Assembly: GCA_012103325.1 (NCBI GenBank)
Contig: WLWY01000005.1
Location: 310,001-374,000 of the forward strand
Reading direction: 5' to 3'
From: Alphaproteobacteria bacterium
GTDB lineage: Bacteria; Pseudomonadota; Alphaproteobacteria; UBA8366; GCA-2717185
DNA length: 64,000 nt
Both the position numbers and the translations under genes were made by a program. Every line of letters begins with the position of its first letter. Positions within the stretch are counted from its first letter, which is position 1. Of the stretch, positions 1 to 9,682 are shown one piece after another. The notes beneath the pieces were generated by a model. The model made no database searches and had not been told where the DNA came from. It saw only the letters and a list, made by a program, of their open reading frames with translations.

Positions 1-88
1 CGCGCCCACCCTGGCGCCGAACATGGTTAAAGTATCACACTAATAGAGCCGGATAAACGTAAACGGATTGATAACCCCCGGCGGAAAG

Positions 89-1522
89 TTACGGCTTGCG
101 GCCTTTCATCGCCATCGTCTCGTAGGCATTCATGTCCGGTGCGCCGACAATGTGGCCGTGCTTTTCGATGTTCGCCAGGTTCGGGTCCGGGCTCTCGCCG
201 ACGGCATTAACGGCGAGATCGGCGAATCCGATCTTGCTCAGGATTGCCGCGAGCAGGTTCTGGTCGTAGATGAAACGGTGTCCCCAATTGTAGAACATAT
301 TGTTGAGGATCAGCGTCGGGTTATAGCCCGAAGCCCCACCGATGAAAGTCTTGGTAACCCAGTCGACATATCGTTTTTGCAGCTCTGTCGGCTCGGCGGC
401 GTACAGGGCGAGGAGGCGGGTGATATCGGGTGTCGCCAGCCGCAGCCTGGCGCCCGGTTTCATGATGCGGAAACATTCGCCGAGCAGCCGGATGCCATCC
501 GATAGGTTCATGTGCTCGATGAAATGCTCGCTGGCGACATAGTCGAATGTCTCGTCCTCGAAGGGCAGGGGCCTTGTGAGGTCGAGCGCCAGCACGTCCC
601 GGCTATGCGGTGCGATATCCGTGTTGAGCCAGCCCGGCAGGATGTTCGTTCCCGCGCCGAGGTGCAGCTTCCGCGTCAGGTTCGATAGCAGGTATTCGTT
701 GATGCGTTCGTTCTGGTGCGTGAAGGTGGCGGATTTGGCGCGCTGCGGCTTGGTTAGCGTGTAGCCCCGTTCGGCGAATATCTTCTCGCGGATCGGCTGC
801 ACGCCGGAGTCGGGGTTGATGACGTAATAGACGCTGGGCCGCCTCGTCCAGGCGACGGCGTGCTGTTTCACCAGCGCGCTGAAGACGTTCCGGTCCTCGC
901 CGCTGCCGTCCGGCAGCATCGGGATCGACCAGTTCGGCAGCGCCCAGTGGCACTTCGTCTTGTCGATCATCAGGCAGTTCGCATCGACGAAACCGCCGAG
1001 CTTCTCGGCGTAGATACCGCGGCCGGGACCGACCGATTCAAAATCGTCGACGCAGAACGGCTCCTGCGTCCCGGCATCCACATACCATCGGTGGCTGAAC
1101 GCCCAGTCGAATCCGTCGATGGCCAGCAGCAGGTCGGAAAGATGATGCGGCGCCCACCAATTGTCGTCGTCGAGATAGGCGAGCCGGCGGCTGTTCGCGG
1201 CATAGCTCAAAACGGTGCGCAGCGAACCGCTAAAGGCGTTGTGATAGATCCCGCCATGCACCTGCGCGGTCGAATAGCCTGGATCGAAGATCGTAAGCGC
1301 CATCCGGTCCGGGCATTCCGCACCGAGCTGACGCAGCATGTCGCGGTCGCCTTGCGCAACATCGACGCCGATCAGTATCTGGACGCGGCCGGGCCATTCC
1401 TGGGTGAAGACCGATCGGACGGCGCGCATCAACGTATCGCGCAGCACGGTTGGGATGATCACGGCGACGTCGAACGGCGCCTGCAGCGTATCCTGGGAGG
1501 CCTGAGGGCCAATTGTGTTCAA
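89..1522 (-). CDS. Glycosyltransferase-methyltransferase fusion protein
   Basis: Two-domain protein predicted to make or decorate a surface glycan. Residues 17-235 look like a GT-A (family 2 type) glycosyltransferase: the strand VAVIIPT near residue 19 and an acidic LAYLDDDNWW segment (115-124) where the nucleotide-sugar DXD motif sits. Residues 284-440 are a class I SAM-dependent methyltransferase: glycine motif LHLGAGTNILPGW (286-298), the acidic LALDLTRPLPF segment and SEHFIEHM (331-338). The start is a TTG with GTGAG just upstream; I see no nearby in-frame ATG. It follows the giant RTX gene by 52 bp on the same strand, so co-transcription is likely. That it modifies that protein is inference; an LPS or capsule substrate is equally possible. 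Confidence 0.8.
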   Translation of the reverse strand: MNTIGPQASQDTLQAPFDVAVIIPTVLRDTLMRAVRSVFTQEWPGRVQILIGVDVAQGDRDMLRQLGAECPDRMALTIFDPGYSTAQVHGGIYHNAFSGSLRTVLSYAANSRRLAYLDDDNWWAPHHLSDLLLAIDGFDWAFSHRWYVDAGTQEPFCVDDFESVGPGRGIYAEKLGGFVDANCLMIDKTKCHWALPNWSIPMLPDGSGEDRNVFSALVKQHAVAWTRRPSVYYVINPDSGVQPIREKIFAERGYTLTKPQRAKSATFTHQNERINEYLLSNLTRKLHLGAGTNILPGWLNTDIAPHSRDVLALDLTRPLPFEDETFDYVASEHFIEHMNLSDGIRLLGECFRIMKPGARLRLATPDITRLLALYAAEPTELQKRYVDWVTKTFIGGASGYNPTLILNNMFYNWGHRFIYDQNLLAAILSKIGFADLAVNAVGESPDPNLANIEKHGHIVGAPDMNAYETMAMKGRKP

Positions 1523-1574
1523 GCGTTTCTCACGGACGGTGGTGACGTTTCGTCCCGTAGTTTAGCGGCAATCG

Positions 1575-4500
1575 TCAGGCGGCGGATACGGCTATATCGT
1601 CGTCCACGAAAATCTGCGCGTCGTTGGCGCTGTTTTGATAGACGGAGTAGCCGTTGCCGTCGATCGTGACCGTACCGGTGTTACTCCAATCGCCGATGGC
1701 GTTGAGCGTATCGCCACTATCGCCGTCGATGACCAAGCTGTGCGCTTCACCCGTCAGCGTATTCTCATTGCCGGTTGCCGCGAAGGCCATATCGGTGTCG
1801 AGGGTCAGCGTGTTGTCGCCGAACCCGCTGAAATCGATTCGCTCGATACCGCTCAACTGGTCGCCGCGTAGGGTGGTCAGGTCGAACGTCTGACCGCCGC
1901 CGTCGAAGGATAGAAGATCGGTGCCGCTGCCGCCGTCGAACCGGCCAAAGCTTGTATCGGCGGCAACGAACACATCGTCGCCGTCTCCGGTATGGACAAG
2001 GTCCGCGCCGCCATTGCCGGTGAACACATCGTTGCCATCGCCTGCCGACACCACATCGTCGCCTATGCCGCCGGTGAGCATATTGTCGCCGCCGTCGCCC
2101 TGATGCGTCACGGCACGACCGGTCAGCGTAATCGCGGACGAGGATTGCGTCGCATCCAGCACGACGCCGCCGCCAACATCGAGGCCGCTGATTTCATCCG
2201 AGCTCCCGACAATGGTGCCCGCCTGAACGATGGCGAAGCTGTCGCCGACCCCGACGTCGAAATCGCCGAACTCGACCACGTTCAGCGTACCGCCGGCCGC
2301 CATGGTGCCGTTGACGGTAAGCTGATCGAAGCCGTCGTGAATGCCGGCCGCGAGGCCGCCCAACTCGAATTCCATGACTGCCGCGTCGCCGCGCATGTAG
2401 TCGCCTGTTATCGTCAGCGATCCTGGTGAGCTACCAAAATTGATTGCAGCTCCGTCAAAAATAACCTGATCGATATTATTTATCGATCCTTCCAGGTCAT
2501 CAATATTAATGACCCCAAGGTTGGAGAATGTGCCGCCTTGCGCCACGGGACCGTCGAGCGTGAAGGCATTAGGGCCAGCATTGTTGATATCGATCGTGCC
2601 CTGATTCGTAAAAATTGAATCGGACCCTAGGAACCGGAAGGTCACGTCGTCATCGAACACCATGTTGCCGAGGTTTATGTTGTCCACATTTCCGGCGTCG
2701 ATTTCAAAGACAACCGCCGAACCTGCGACGCTGGTCACGACGCCAGAGGCCTCGTTTTGTAGGATGCCACCGTTTGCGGTTGTGATCGTCGTCGGGCCGG
2801 CTCCCGTGCCGAGGTTAAGGTTGCCGGAGTTAAATAACGTCGCGGAATCGAGATTGATTCCACCATCGTTACTCACAGTGATGATGCCGCCGAGGCTGTT
2901 CGTCACGACGCCGTTCTCGGCGGTGAGCGTGGAGCCGTCGTTGATATTGATAGTGCCACCGCTGGTGTTGGTAAGGACCCCACCGCCGACCAAGTCGATT
3001 GTGGCATCGACGTTGCTGTTGATGACACCGCCGGAGGCGATTTCGCCCGTGCCTCCCGAGAGATCGATAACGTTGGTGTTGGCGGTGTTGAGGATAATGC
3101 TGCCCGAATTCACGAATTCGAGGTCGAGGATGCCACCACCGCCAAGCGTAACCACCCCGCCGCTTTCGATCGTCAGCGTGCCCGTTCCATCCAGCGTTCC
3201 GCCTGTCCCGAGTAAGCCGACTGTGGCGGTGGCGCCGTTGCCCACGGTAAGGTCGGTGTTCTGAATGAAATGGCTTGTATTGGCGATTTGCAGCTGACCG
3301 GTGCCCATATTGAGCTGCCCGTCATTGGTAAACGTGCTCCCGGCGAGGCCGAGCGTCAGGATGCCGCCATTCACATTGACGGCGCCGGTGCCCGTGTTGT
3401 CAAAATTGAGGGCAAAGCTCTGCCCGGCGATAAACCGGCCACCGGTTGCGATGTCGATGACCGCATTGTTTGTGAAGACGCCATCGCCAAACGCGCCCGT
3501 ACCGTCGGCGATGGAGACGGTTCCATTATTCAGAACATCGCCCAGGACAGAATGATTGGCCGCGACCAAGCCGTCGACAAGCAGCGTCCCGGTTGCACCG
3601 ATCTCCAGCCTATCTTCTGAGCCCAGTCTGAGTATGGATGCCGCAACCCCGTCGCTGGTCAGGTTCAGAACACCATTGTTGACCAAGTCCGTATTGAACG
3701 TACCGTCGACGACGCCGGGCGTCGAATCCAGCTGGATGGTGCCATCCGCGTCGTTTGTGAAGTTGGTGTTGTCAACGGTGAAAATGCTATCCGCGAATTG
3801 CAGCGTGCCGTCTGCCAGATTGACGAACGTATCGACGTCGACCGATATATCGATGCCGATTATGTCGGAGAAGCCGGAGTTCGTGAACGTTCCGTCGCCA
3901 CCGATATTGGCATTGTTGTCGAGTTCTATTTCCGTGGTCCCGCTGTCGAGATCGAACACTTCGCCCGTCTCAGCGTCAAAAGACGAACTCGAACCGATGC
4001 GTATTCCGCCGAAACCAAGTAGTTGCGTGTTTTCGCCGACGACGAACGAGCCGTTCGATATGGTCAGGGTGGAATCGCCAAGCACGTCCACCGTACCATC
4101 GGCCGTATTAAAGGAATTTCCTTCGACAAGGTCGATTTCGGTGTCGCCGTTGATATCGAAAAGGCCGACATTGGTTTGGGCGCTATCGTCGATAAACGCG
4201 GTGGTTCCGGCGCCGTTGACCTGGACGGTTCCGAAGTTGAAGAGAGACGCGTTGACTTCATTGGTCCCGAAAGCGTCGCTGAAGAATTGTATTTCCGCGC
4301 CCACCGAATTGACCAGCTGACCGCCCGTCACGGAGAACTGGGTAAACCCGCCTTCCGCGCCGCCCGACGAATCGAATTCCATAAAGTCATCATTCGTCAA
4401 TCCGCCATTGACGAACAAACTGCTGGCCGCGCCGCCGGCGACATCGACGAGGATTTCGCCGTTGGCGATGTTCACCACCGAACCGTCAATCGTCAAATTC

Positions 4501-7500
4501 GATCTGATAACGTCCGTTACACCCTCATTCGCAAACGACGTTCCTATCTGGACAGTCGCATCCTGCACGTCGACACCAGCGCCGGCGAGGGTGAACATGC
4601 TGCCGCCGGTATTAAAAACCGTAAGGCCGTCGAGAAAGTCTGTTGCGCCGGAGACGGTGAGGTTGTTGGCCAAGTTTATGGTGCCGCCGAGCGTCGTATC
4701 CCCTGATGCGGTAATACCGCCCGAGCCAACGATATCGACCGTAACGCCCGGATCTATGATGAAGTCGTCGTTGAGGAGAATCGCGCCGGGACCGCCGAAG
4801 CCGCCGCCTTGCAGCTCTACCGCGCCGTCATAGATTGTTATTGTATCGGTGACTGTGAGCGTGCCGCCGGTAACGAATAGATCGTCGTTGCCAAAGAACG
4901 AGGTGAGCGTCGTATCGCCCGCATCGGCGTCGTAATTGACGTTGCCGCCGCTGTTGAGTTCCACCGTGTCGCCATCGGAGGGCTGAAGACCCGTGTTCCA
5001 GTTCCCGGGCTCGGACCACAGGTTGGCATCGCCGTCGCCGACGAAGCTTGGATCGGCCACGGCTGGGGTGAAGTTAATCTGATCGTCGATGAAAAGTGTC
5101 GCGCCGCCGAAATCGAATCGCGTGACAGCGACATCGTCGACAACGGCCACGCCGCCAAGGGCCCAGGGGGTCGAGGAGATAATCGAATTGGTATCGTTGC
5201 CGAAGACTGCCAGCGTACCGCCTTCGGTGGTATTCAGAATGTCGTCGGCCTCGACGATGACCGAATTGGCGTTGGACGCTAAATCGATTCGTTCGAAACC
5301 GGTCGTCGATGTGGTTTCGAAGGTCAGATCGATGACGCTTCCCCCCGTAAGGTCGAGCAGCGTGTCGATTCCGGCGCCCCCGTCGACATTCGAGTCCGCG
5401 GCGTCGAAGACGATCGTATCGTCGCCGTCGCCGCCGAGGAGGATATCGTTGCCGGCGCCGCCGATGAGGATATCGTTGCCGGCGTTACCTGAGATCGTGT
5501 CGTTGCCGCCGCCGCCATCGATCGTGTCGTCGCCAGCACTACCTCCGAAAGTTTCGTCGACGACGTCGCTGCCCCGAACATTGACGGTACCAACAGTGAC
5601 GTTGACCTTTTCGATATTTTCGAAAAAATCGAGGAAGCCGGCGCCGCTGACGGTGCCCGCGTTGAAATCGATAAAGAGGCCGGCGATGTCGTAGGTCAGA
5701 ACGTCGACGCCGCCGTCGCCGTCAATCGTGTCGTTGCCCGTGCTGCCGAAGAACGTATTTGGGCCGCCGTCGCCGGTGATGAAGTCGCTGCCCGTGCCGC
5801 CCCGGACGTTTTCGATATTGATGAAAGAATCACCGTCCGACTCAAAGCTAAGGATGGATTGGCCGATAGCCAGATTGACTGATAAAGCGTCCGTCTCGCT
5901 GGAATAGTCCAGCGTGTCGATTCCGGCACCGCCATCGAAGAAATCACCCGCCGCTTCGTCGTTGCTCGCGACGATCGTATCGTTGCCGGCACCGCCGAAA
6001 ACGTTGTCGTTGCCGCCACCGCCATCCAGCGTGTCATTTCCTGCATCGCCGAACAGATTGTCGGCGCCGCTGCCGCCATCCAGCGTATCGTCGCCGTCAT
6101 TGCCCGACAGGAGGTCGCCTTCGCCGTTGCCGAAGATAATATCGTTACCGCCGCGGCCGCTCAGGATATTGGTATTATTGTCGCCGTTGATCGTGTCGTT
6201 GCCCGCGCCGCCGACGATCCCTTCAATGTTGAAGAGAAGATCTGAGCCGACTTCCGCGCTGCCGTTCGCGAAACCGTCGGAGAGATTGATCGTGACGCTG
6301 TTGACAGCGCTGGAGAAGACGGCGGTGTCGAAGCCTTCTCCGCCATCGTAGGTGTCGTCTCCCAGCCCGTTCGCAGCGATCAGGATATCGTCGCCAAGAC
6401 CACCGAATATCGTGTCGTCGCCGTCGCCGCCGGTGATGACGTCGTTGCCGTCGAGCGTGTCGTTGAAGATGGTGCCGACCATGACATCCGCGCCTTCGCT
6501 GCCGACTTCGTTTACGGATTCGGTAGCGTTGCTGAAATCGAAGGGGTTAAAGGCTTCGCCTTCGCCTTCGCCTTCGCCTTCACCCTCGCCTACGACGGGA
6601 GGATCATCTTCATCCTTAACGGACGGGGTTACAGGGGGATCGTCATCGCTTTCTGTAGTCGCCTCCGGTTCCTCCTGCGCAACCTCTTCGCCAAGGCTCG
6701 GCGGATCTTCATCCTCATCCGATTCGCCGCCCTCTCTGCTCAGCGGCCCTTTAGTCACGCTGACCACATCGTCGCCACCTACGACACCGCCGCCGGCTTC
6801 CGGGGAAATGTCGCCCGGCGAGCCGAAGCCGCCGCCAATCTCACCGACCGATCCGTAGTTTGCTTCCATCTGATTTTGTGTAAGAATTACGGGGTCGCTC
6901 GGTGGGGCCTGGAAGCTGGTGACCCGGGTGGTGGCGTACTGCTCGCTCATCAGGACCGTGCCGCCCTGGGTGATGATCGCGACCTCGCCGTCGACAACCG
7001 TGAACTTCGATTCTTCGCCCGCCGGCTTGACGTCGCCCGCGACCTTCGTGCCGCGGATGCCGATGGTTGCAACCGGTGTCGTCACCGTCATCTGCGTGTT
7101 GTCGGTCTGCGCGATCTGGCCGCTGACGAACACGAATACGCCCTTAAGGATCGAAAACGACGACTGGCCCTGCTGCGTCGACGGGTTGTACACCATCTCG
7201 TCCAGTGCCAGACGCGCCGAATTGCCCAAGGCGAACGTCGTCTCGTCGACGAACAGCAGGCCGACCGCGCCATCGTCGCTGGTCTCGATCACATCGCCCT
7301 GAAATACTGGATCGCCCGAGTTCAGCGCGACCCGCAACCCGTCCGCGCGGATCGCGAAGGCCTGGCCCGCCAGATCCCGGACCTGACCGATCGGCTGTGC
7401 CGCCTGCGCCAGCTGTGGGCCCGCCTGCGCATATTGGCCCGCTGCTTCGGGCGGCGTGAACGACTGCACCAGCGCCGCGGTCATGACGCCACCTTCCGGC

Positions 7501-7742
7501 GTCACCAGATCGGGGGGATTATCGAGCAGGAAATAGTCGCGCACGACAAACGTCGTGCCGTCCGGTCCAATCAGAACCAGATCGTCGCCTTGCTGAAGGT
7601 AGCTGGCATCCGACAGAAACGCGCCGCTCGGCAGAACGACCGTCCCACCCGACGTCGCTTCAACGACTGCGGCACCCGAGTTTTCAGCGGATGCCGAAGA
7701 ATCAAGCACTTCACCACGCATATCAGATCTAAGAAGCGCCAT
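1575..7742 (-). CDS. Giant FecR-domain RTX surface protein, type I secretion substrate
   Basis: A 2,055-residue, acidic, Gly/Asp/Asn-rich secreted protein with no Sec signal. The N-terminus (1-100) carries GPDGTTFVVRDYF, as in large type I-secreted adhesins. Residues 120-265 are a FecR-type domain (GDVIETSDDGAVGLLF, ATIGIRGTKVAGDV). An acidic linker with a (Gly-Glu)n tract follows (384-399). Hemolysin-type calcium repeats of the GGxGxDxL kind fill about 420-800. A long stretch of short repeats rich in NxGtInv units, probably beta-helical, covers 870-1830. A second RTX block (1880-1930) and a hydrophobic YSVYQ...FVDDDIAVSAA end form the likely C-terminal type I signal. It is divergent from the ABC-HlyD-TolC genes, its presumed exporter. 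Adhesin or matrix function is inferred from architecture; no catalytic domain was recognised. Confidence 0.9.
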   Translation of the reverse strand: MALLRSDMRGEVLDSSASAENSGAAVVEATSGGTVVLPSGAFLSDASYLQQGDDLVLIGPDGTTFVVRDYFLLDNPPDLVTPEGGVMTAALVQSFTPPEAAGQYAQAGPQLAQAAQPIGQVRDLAGQAFAIRADGLRVALNSGDPVFQGDVIETSDDGAVGLLFVDETTFALGNSARLALDEMVYNPSTQQGQSSFSILKGVFVFVSGQIAQTDNTQMTVTTPVATIGIRGTKVAGDVKPAGEESKFTVVDGEVAIITQGGTVLMSEQYATTRVTSFQAPPSDPVILTQNQMEANYGSVGEIGGGFGSPGDISPEAGGGVVGGDDVVSVTKGPLSREGGESDEDEDPPSLGEEVAQEEPEATTESDDDPPVTPSVKDEDDPPVVGEGEGEGEGEGEAFNPFDFSNATESVNEVGSEGADVMVGTIFNDTLDGNDVITGGDGDDTIFGGLGDDILIAANGLGDDTYDGGEGFDTAVFSSAVNSVTINLSDGFANGSAEVGSDLLFNIEGIVGGAGNDTINGDNNTNILSGRGGNDIIFGNGEGDLLSGNDGDDTLDGGSGADNLFGDAGNDTLDGGGGNDNVFGGAGNDTIVASNDEAAGDFFDGGAGIDTLDYSSETDALSVNLAIGQSILSFESDGDSFINIENVRGGTGSDFITGDGGPNTFFGSTGNDTIDGDGGVDVLTYDIAGLFIDFNAGTVSGAGFLDFFENIEKVNVTVGTVNVRGSDVVDETFGGSAGDDTIDGGGGNDTISGNAGNDILIGGAGNDILLGGDGDDTIVFDAADSNVDGGAGIDTLLDLTGGSVIDLTFETTSTTGFERIDLASNANSVIVEADDILNTTEGGTLAVFGNDTNSIISSTPWALGGVAVVDDVAVTRFDFGGATLFIDDQINFTPAVADPSFVGDGDANLWSEPGNWNTGLQPSDGDTVELNSGGNVNYDADAGDTTLTSFFGNDDLFVTGGTLTVTDTITIYDGAVELQGGGFGGPGAILLNDDFIIDPGVTVDIVGSGGITASGDTTLGGTINLANNLTVSGATDFLDGLTVFNTGGSMFTLAGAGVDVQDATVQIGTSFANEGVTDVIRSNLTIDGSVVNIANGEILVDVAGGAASSLFVNGGLTNDDFMEFDSSGGAEGGFTQFSVTGGQLVNSVGAEIQFFSDAFGTNEVNASLFNFGTVQVNGAGTTAFIDDSAQTNVGLFDINGDTEIDLVEGNSFNTADGTVDVLGDSTLTISNGSFVVGENTQLLGFGGIRIGSSSSFDAETGEVFDLDSGTTEIELDNNANIGGDGTFTNSGFSDIIGIDISVDVDTFVNLADGTLQFADSIFTVDNTNFTNDADGTIQLDSTPGVVDGTFNTDLVNNGVLNLTSDGVAASILRLGSEDRLEIGATGTLLVDGLVAANHSVLGDVLNNGTVSIADGTGAFGDGVFTNNAVIDIATGGRFIAGQSFALNFDNTGTGAVNVNGGILTLGLAGSTFTNDGQLNMGTGQLQIANTSHFIQNTDLTVGNGATATVGLLGTGGTLDGTGTLTIESGGVVTLGGGGILDLEFVNSGSIILNTANTNVIDLSGGTGEIASGGVINSNVDATIDLVGGGVLTNTSGGTININDGSTLTAENGVVTNSLGGIITVSNDGGINLDSATLFNSGNLNLGTGAGPTTITTANGGILQNEASGVVTSVAGSAVVFEIDAGNVDNINLGNMVFDDDVTFRFLGSDSIFTNQGTIDINNAGPNAFTLDGPVAQGGTFSNLGVINIDDLEGSINNIDQVIFDGAAINFGSSPGSLTITGDYMRGDAAVMEFELGGLAAGIHDGFDQLTVNGTMAAGGTLNVVEFGDFDVGVGDSFAIVQAGTIVGSSDEISGLDVGGGVVLDATQSSSAITLTGRAVTHQGDGGDNMLTGGIGDDVVSAGDGNDVFTGNGGADLVHTGDGDDVFVAADTSFGRFDGGSGTDLLSFDGGGQTFDLTTLRGDQLSGIERIDFSGFGDNTLTLDTDMAFAATGNENTLTGEAHSLVIDGDSGDTLNAIGDWSNTGTVTIDGNGYSVYQNSANDAQIFVDDDIAVSAA
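6555..6590. repeat. TTCGCC hexanucleotide repeat coding for (Gly-Glu)n
   Basis: Four perfect TTCGCC units (6555-6578) followed by two degenerate ones (TTCACC, CTCGCC). On the coding minus strand this is a Gly-Glu tract between the FecR domain and the first RTX block. Unit gain or loss would keep the reading frame. Confidence 0.85.
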
Positions 7743-7954
7743 CCCGTAATCCCTGTGCCGAACGGCTCCGGTTTGTCCGGAAGTCCAACCTATACTCTAG
7801 CGCCCCATGCGCGTATTTTAACACAATACTAATAAAAGGCCTAGAAACATCCCCTAAATGAAGTAGGAATGACAAACAAAATCGTCCAGTGTAATGATTT
7901 TAACCATAAATATACCCTCCAAGGGATAGGAAGCCCCATGGGAGACCAACTGTA
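7743..7954. promoter_or_regulatory. Divergent intergenic region between RTX gene and its exporter
   Basis: The 212-bp region is AT-rich compared with its neighbours and must hold the promoters of both the RTX gene and the secretion operon. No sigma-70 pair or operator stood out to me. A short frame starting at 7938 stops immediately before the exporter ATG at 7955. Confidence 0.4.
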
Positions 7955-9682
7955 ATGAATGAGGACGGTAAAGGCTGGCTGCGCTATGCGCTGCATGAGA
8001 GCCGCGGCGCGTTTCGCGATCTCATCCTGATATCGCTGTTCATAAACATATTGGTGCTGTCGATCCCCGTTTTCGTCCTGCAGGTATATGACCGGGTGGT
8101 TTTCCAGTCCGGCATGACGACCTTGCAGGGTCTGGTCATCGGGATGGGGATCGTCATCGGCTTCGACTTTATCCTGCGCCAGGCGCGCAGCCGGGTGTTT
8201 CAGGGCGTCGCATTGCGGGTCGACGCCGCGGTCGGCAGGGCGCTTTACAATAAAGTCGTATCGCTGCCGTTGCGGATGCTGGAATCGCGGCCAACGACCT
8301 TCTGGCAGTCGGTCTTCCGCGATGTCGATGCAATTCGCAACGCCGTCTCCGGGCCGTCGGCGGCGCTGATGCTGGATTTGCCGTTCGCCGTGCTGTTTTT
8401 CTTCGTGGTCCTGATTATCGCACCGCCGGTCGCCTGGGTCCTCTTGGTTTTCGTGCCACTGTTCATGATCCTGGCGTGGCGGTCGGGCAAGGTCATGCGG
8501 CGCGCCGCATCCGACGAGCGCGAATCGACCATGAACCGCGAAGGCCTGCTGAGCGAGCTGATCGCCGGCCGCGCGACCGTGAAGTCGCTGGCCCTGGGCG
8601 AAACGGTCGGCCCGCGCTGGGAAGACCGCCATGCGCAGGCCATCGAGGTCGCGCAGCAGCGCGGCGAGGCCGGCGACGGCTATCACAATCTCGGCTACAT
8701 CATGACCATGAGCACGACGGTCATCGTGACGACGGTCGGCGCGCTGGCAATCCTTGAGCAGCAGATGACGATCGGCTCCCTGATCGCAGCCAACATGCTG
8801 AGCGCGCGGCTGGTCGGTCCGATGAGCCAGCTCGTATCGCAATGGCGCATGTTCATGCAGTTCCGGGAATCGGCGAAGCGGTTGGACGAAGTTTTCGCGA
8901 TGGCTTCGGAGCGAACGGAAGCCGGTATCGAACTGCCGCGGCCGAAAGGTTCCGTGCATATCGAAAAGCTGGTCTTTCAGTACAAGGCGGAAGGGAACCC
9001 AATCATTGACGGAATCGACGGCAAGATTGGACCCGGCGGGCTGCACGGCATTATCGGCGCCAACGGTTCGGGCAAGACGACCCTGCTCAAGCTGATCCGG
9101 GGGATCTATGCGCCGGCAAGCGGCCGGGTCTTGCTGGACGACGCCGATATCTCTCAGTTCACGCAACGGCAACTCGCCGACTGGATCGGCTATTTGCCAC
9201 AGGAATGCACGCTGTTCGCAGGAACCGTCCGCGAGAACATCGCCATTGCGCATCCCGACGCGGAAGATGCGGCGGTTGTCGCCGCCGCCGAGCAGGCGAA
9301 GGCGCATCAGTATATCGTCGATCTGCCGGACGGGTACGATACCCAGCTTACCGAAGGCGGCCACGGACTCTCGACCGGCCAGCGCCAGCGTATTGCCATC
9401 GCACGCGCCTTCATGAGCCAGCCGCCGGTCCTGCTGCTGGATGAGCCATCGAGCAATCTGGACCGGGAAGCGGAGCAGGGATTGGCGGAAACGCTGCGTG
9501 AATATTCGCGCGACAACACCGCGATGGTCGTAACGCACAGTCCGGTTCTTCTCGCCTCGTGCGACTCCATCCTGGTGCTCGAAAAGGGCCGGGTCGTCAT
9601 GGCCGGTCCCGCCGGTCAGGTTCTGGCTAAACTGCAACCCGGGCCCAAGCCGGTTCCGGTTCAGGAAGGTAAGCCCGCATGA
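7955..9682 (+). CDS. Type I secretion ABC transporter, permease-ATPase
   Basis: Inner-membrane ABC exporter half-transporter of the PrtD/HlyB type that would energise export of the RTX protein. Membrane spans fill residues 20-320 (for example the segments near 27-50 and 140-170). The ATPase domain has Walker A GANGSGKTT (368-376), signature LSTGQRQR (from 472), Walker B VLLLDEPSSNLD (from 492) and an H-loop TH near 526. Its 575-residue length and lack of an N-terminal C39 peptidase place it with PrtD-type permease-ATPases for uncleaved RTX substrates. A GGAG lies about 10 bp before the ATG. The stop overlaps the HlyD start (ATGA), so the two are translationally coupled. Confidence 0.95.
   Translation: MNEDGKGWLRYALHESRGAFRDLILISLFINILVLSIPVFVLQVYDRVVFQSGMTTLQGLVIGMGIVIGFDFILRQARSRVFQGVALRVDAAVGRALYNKVVSLPLRMLESRPTTFWQSVFRDVDAIRNAVSGPSAALMLDLPFAVLFFFVVLIIAPPVAWVLLVFVPLFMILAWRSGKVMRRAASDERESTMNREGLLSELIAGRATVKSLALGETVGPRWEDRHAQAIEVAQQRGEAGDGYHNLGYIMTMSTTVIVTTVGALAILEQQMTIGSLIAANMLSARLVGPMSQLVSQWRMFMQFRESAKRLDEVFAMASERTEAGIELPRPKGSVHIEKLVFQYKAEGNPIIDGIDGKIGPGGLHGIIGANGSGKTTLLKLIRGIYAPASGRVLLDDADISQFTQRQLADWIGYLPQECTLFAGTVRENIAIAHPDAEDAAVVAAAEQAKAHQYIVDLPDGYDTQLTEGGHGLSTGQRQRIAIARAFMSQPPVLLLDEPSSNLDREAEQGLAETLREYSRDNTAMVVTHSPVLLASCDSILVLEKGRVVMAGPAGQVLAKLQPGPKPVPVQEGKPA

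Noticed and set aside
3556..4320. Long plus-strand frames inside the RTX gene
   Set aside because: They are Pro/Ser/Val-rich complements of Asp/Gly/Asn repeats, with no signal or domain.
5390..6440. Regularly spaced short repeats, at first sight array-like
   Set aside because: They are codons of GGxGxDxx calcium repeats, with variable spacing and no spacer/repeat structure, so not a CRISPR array.
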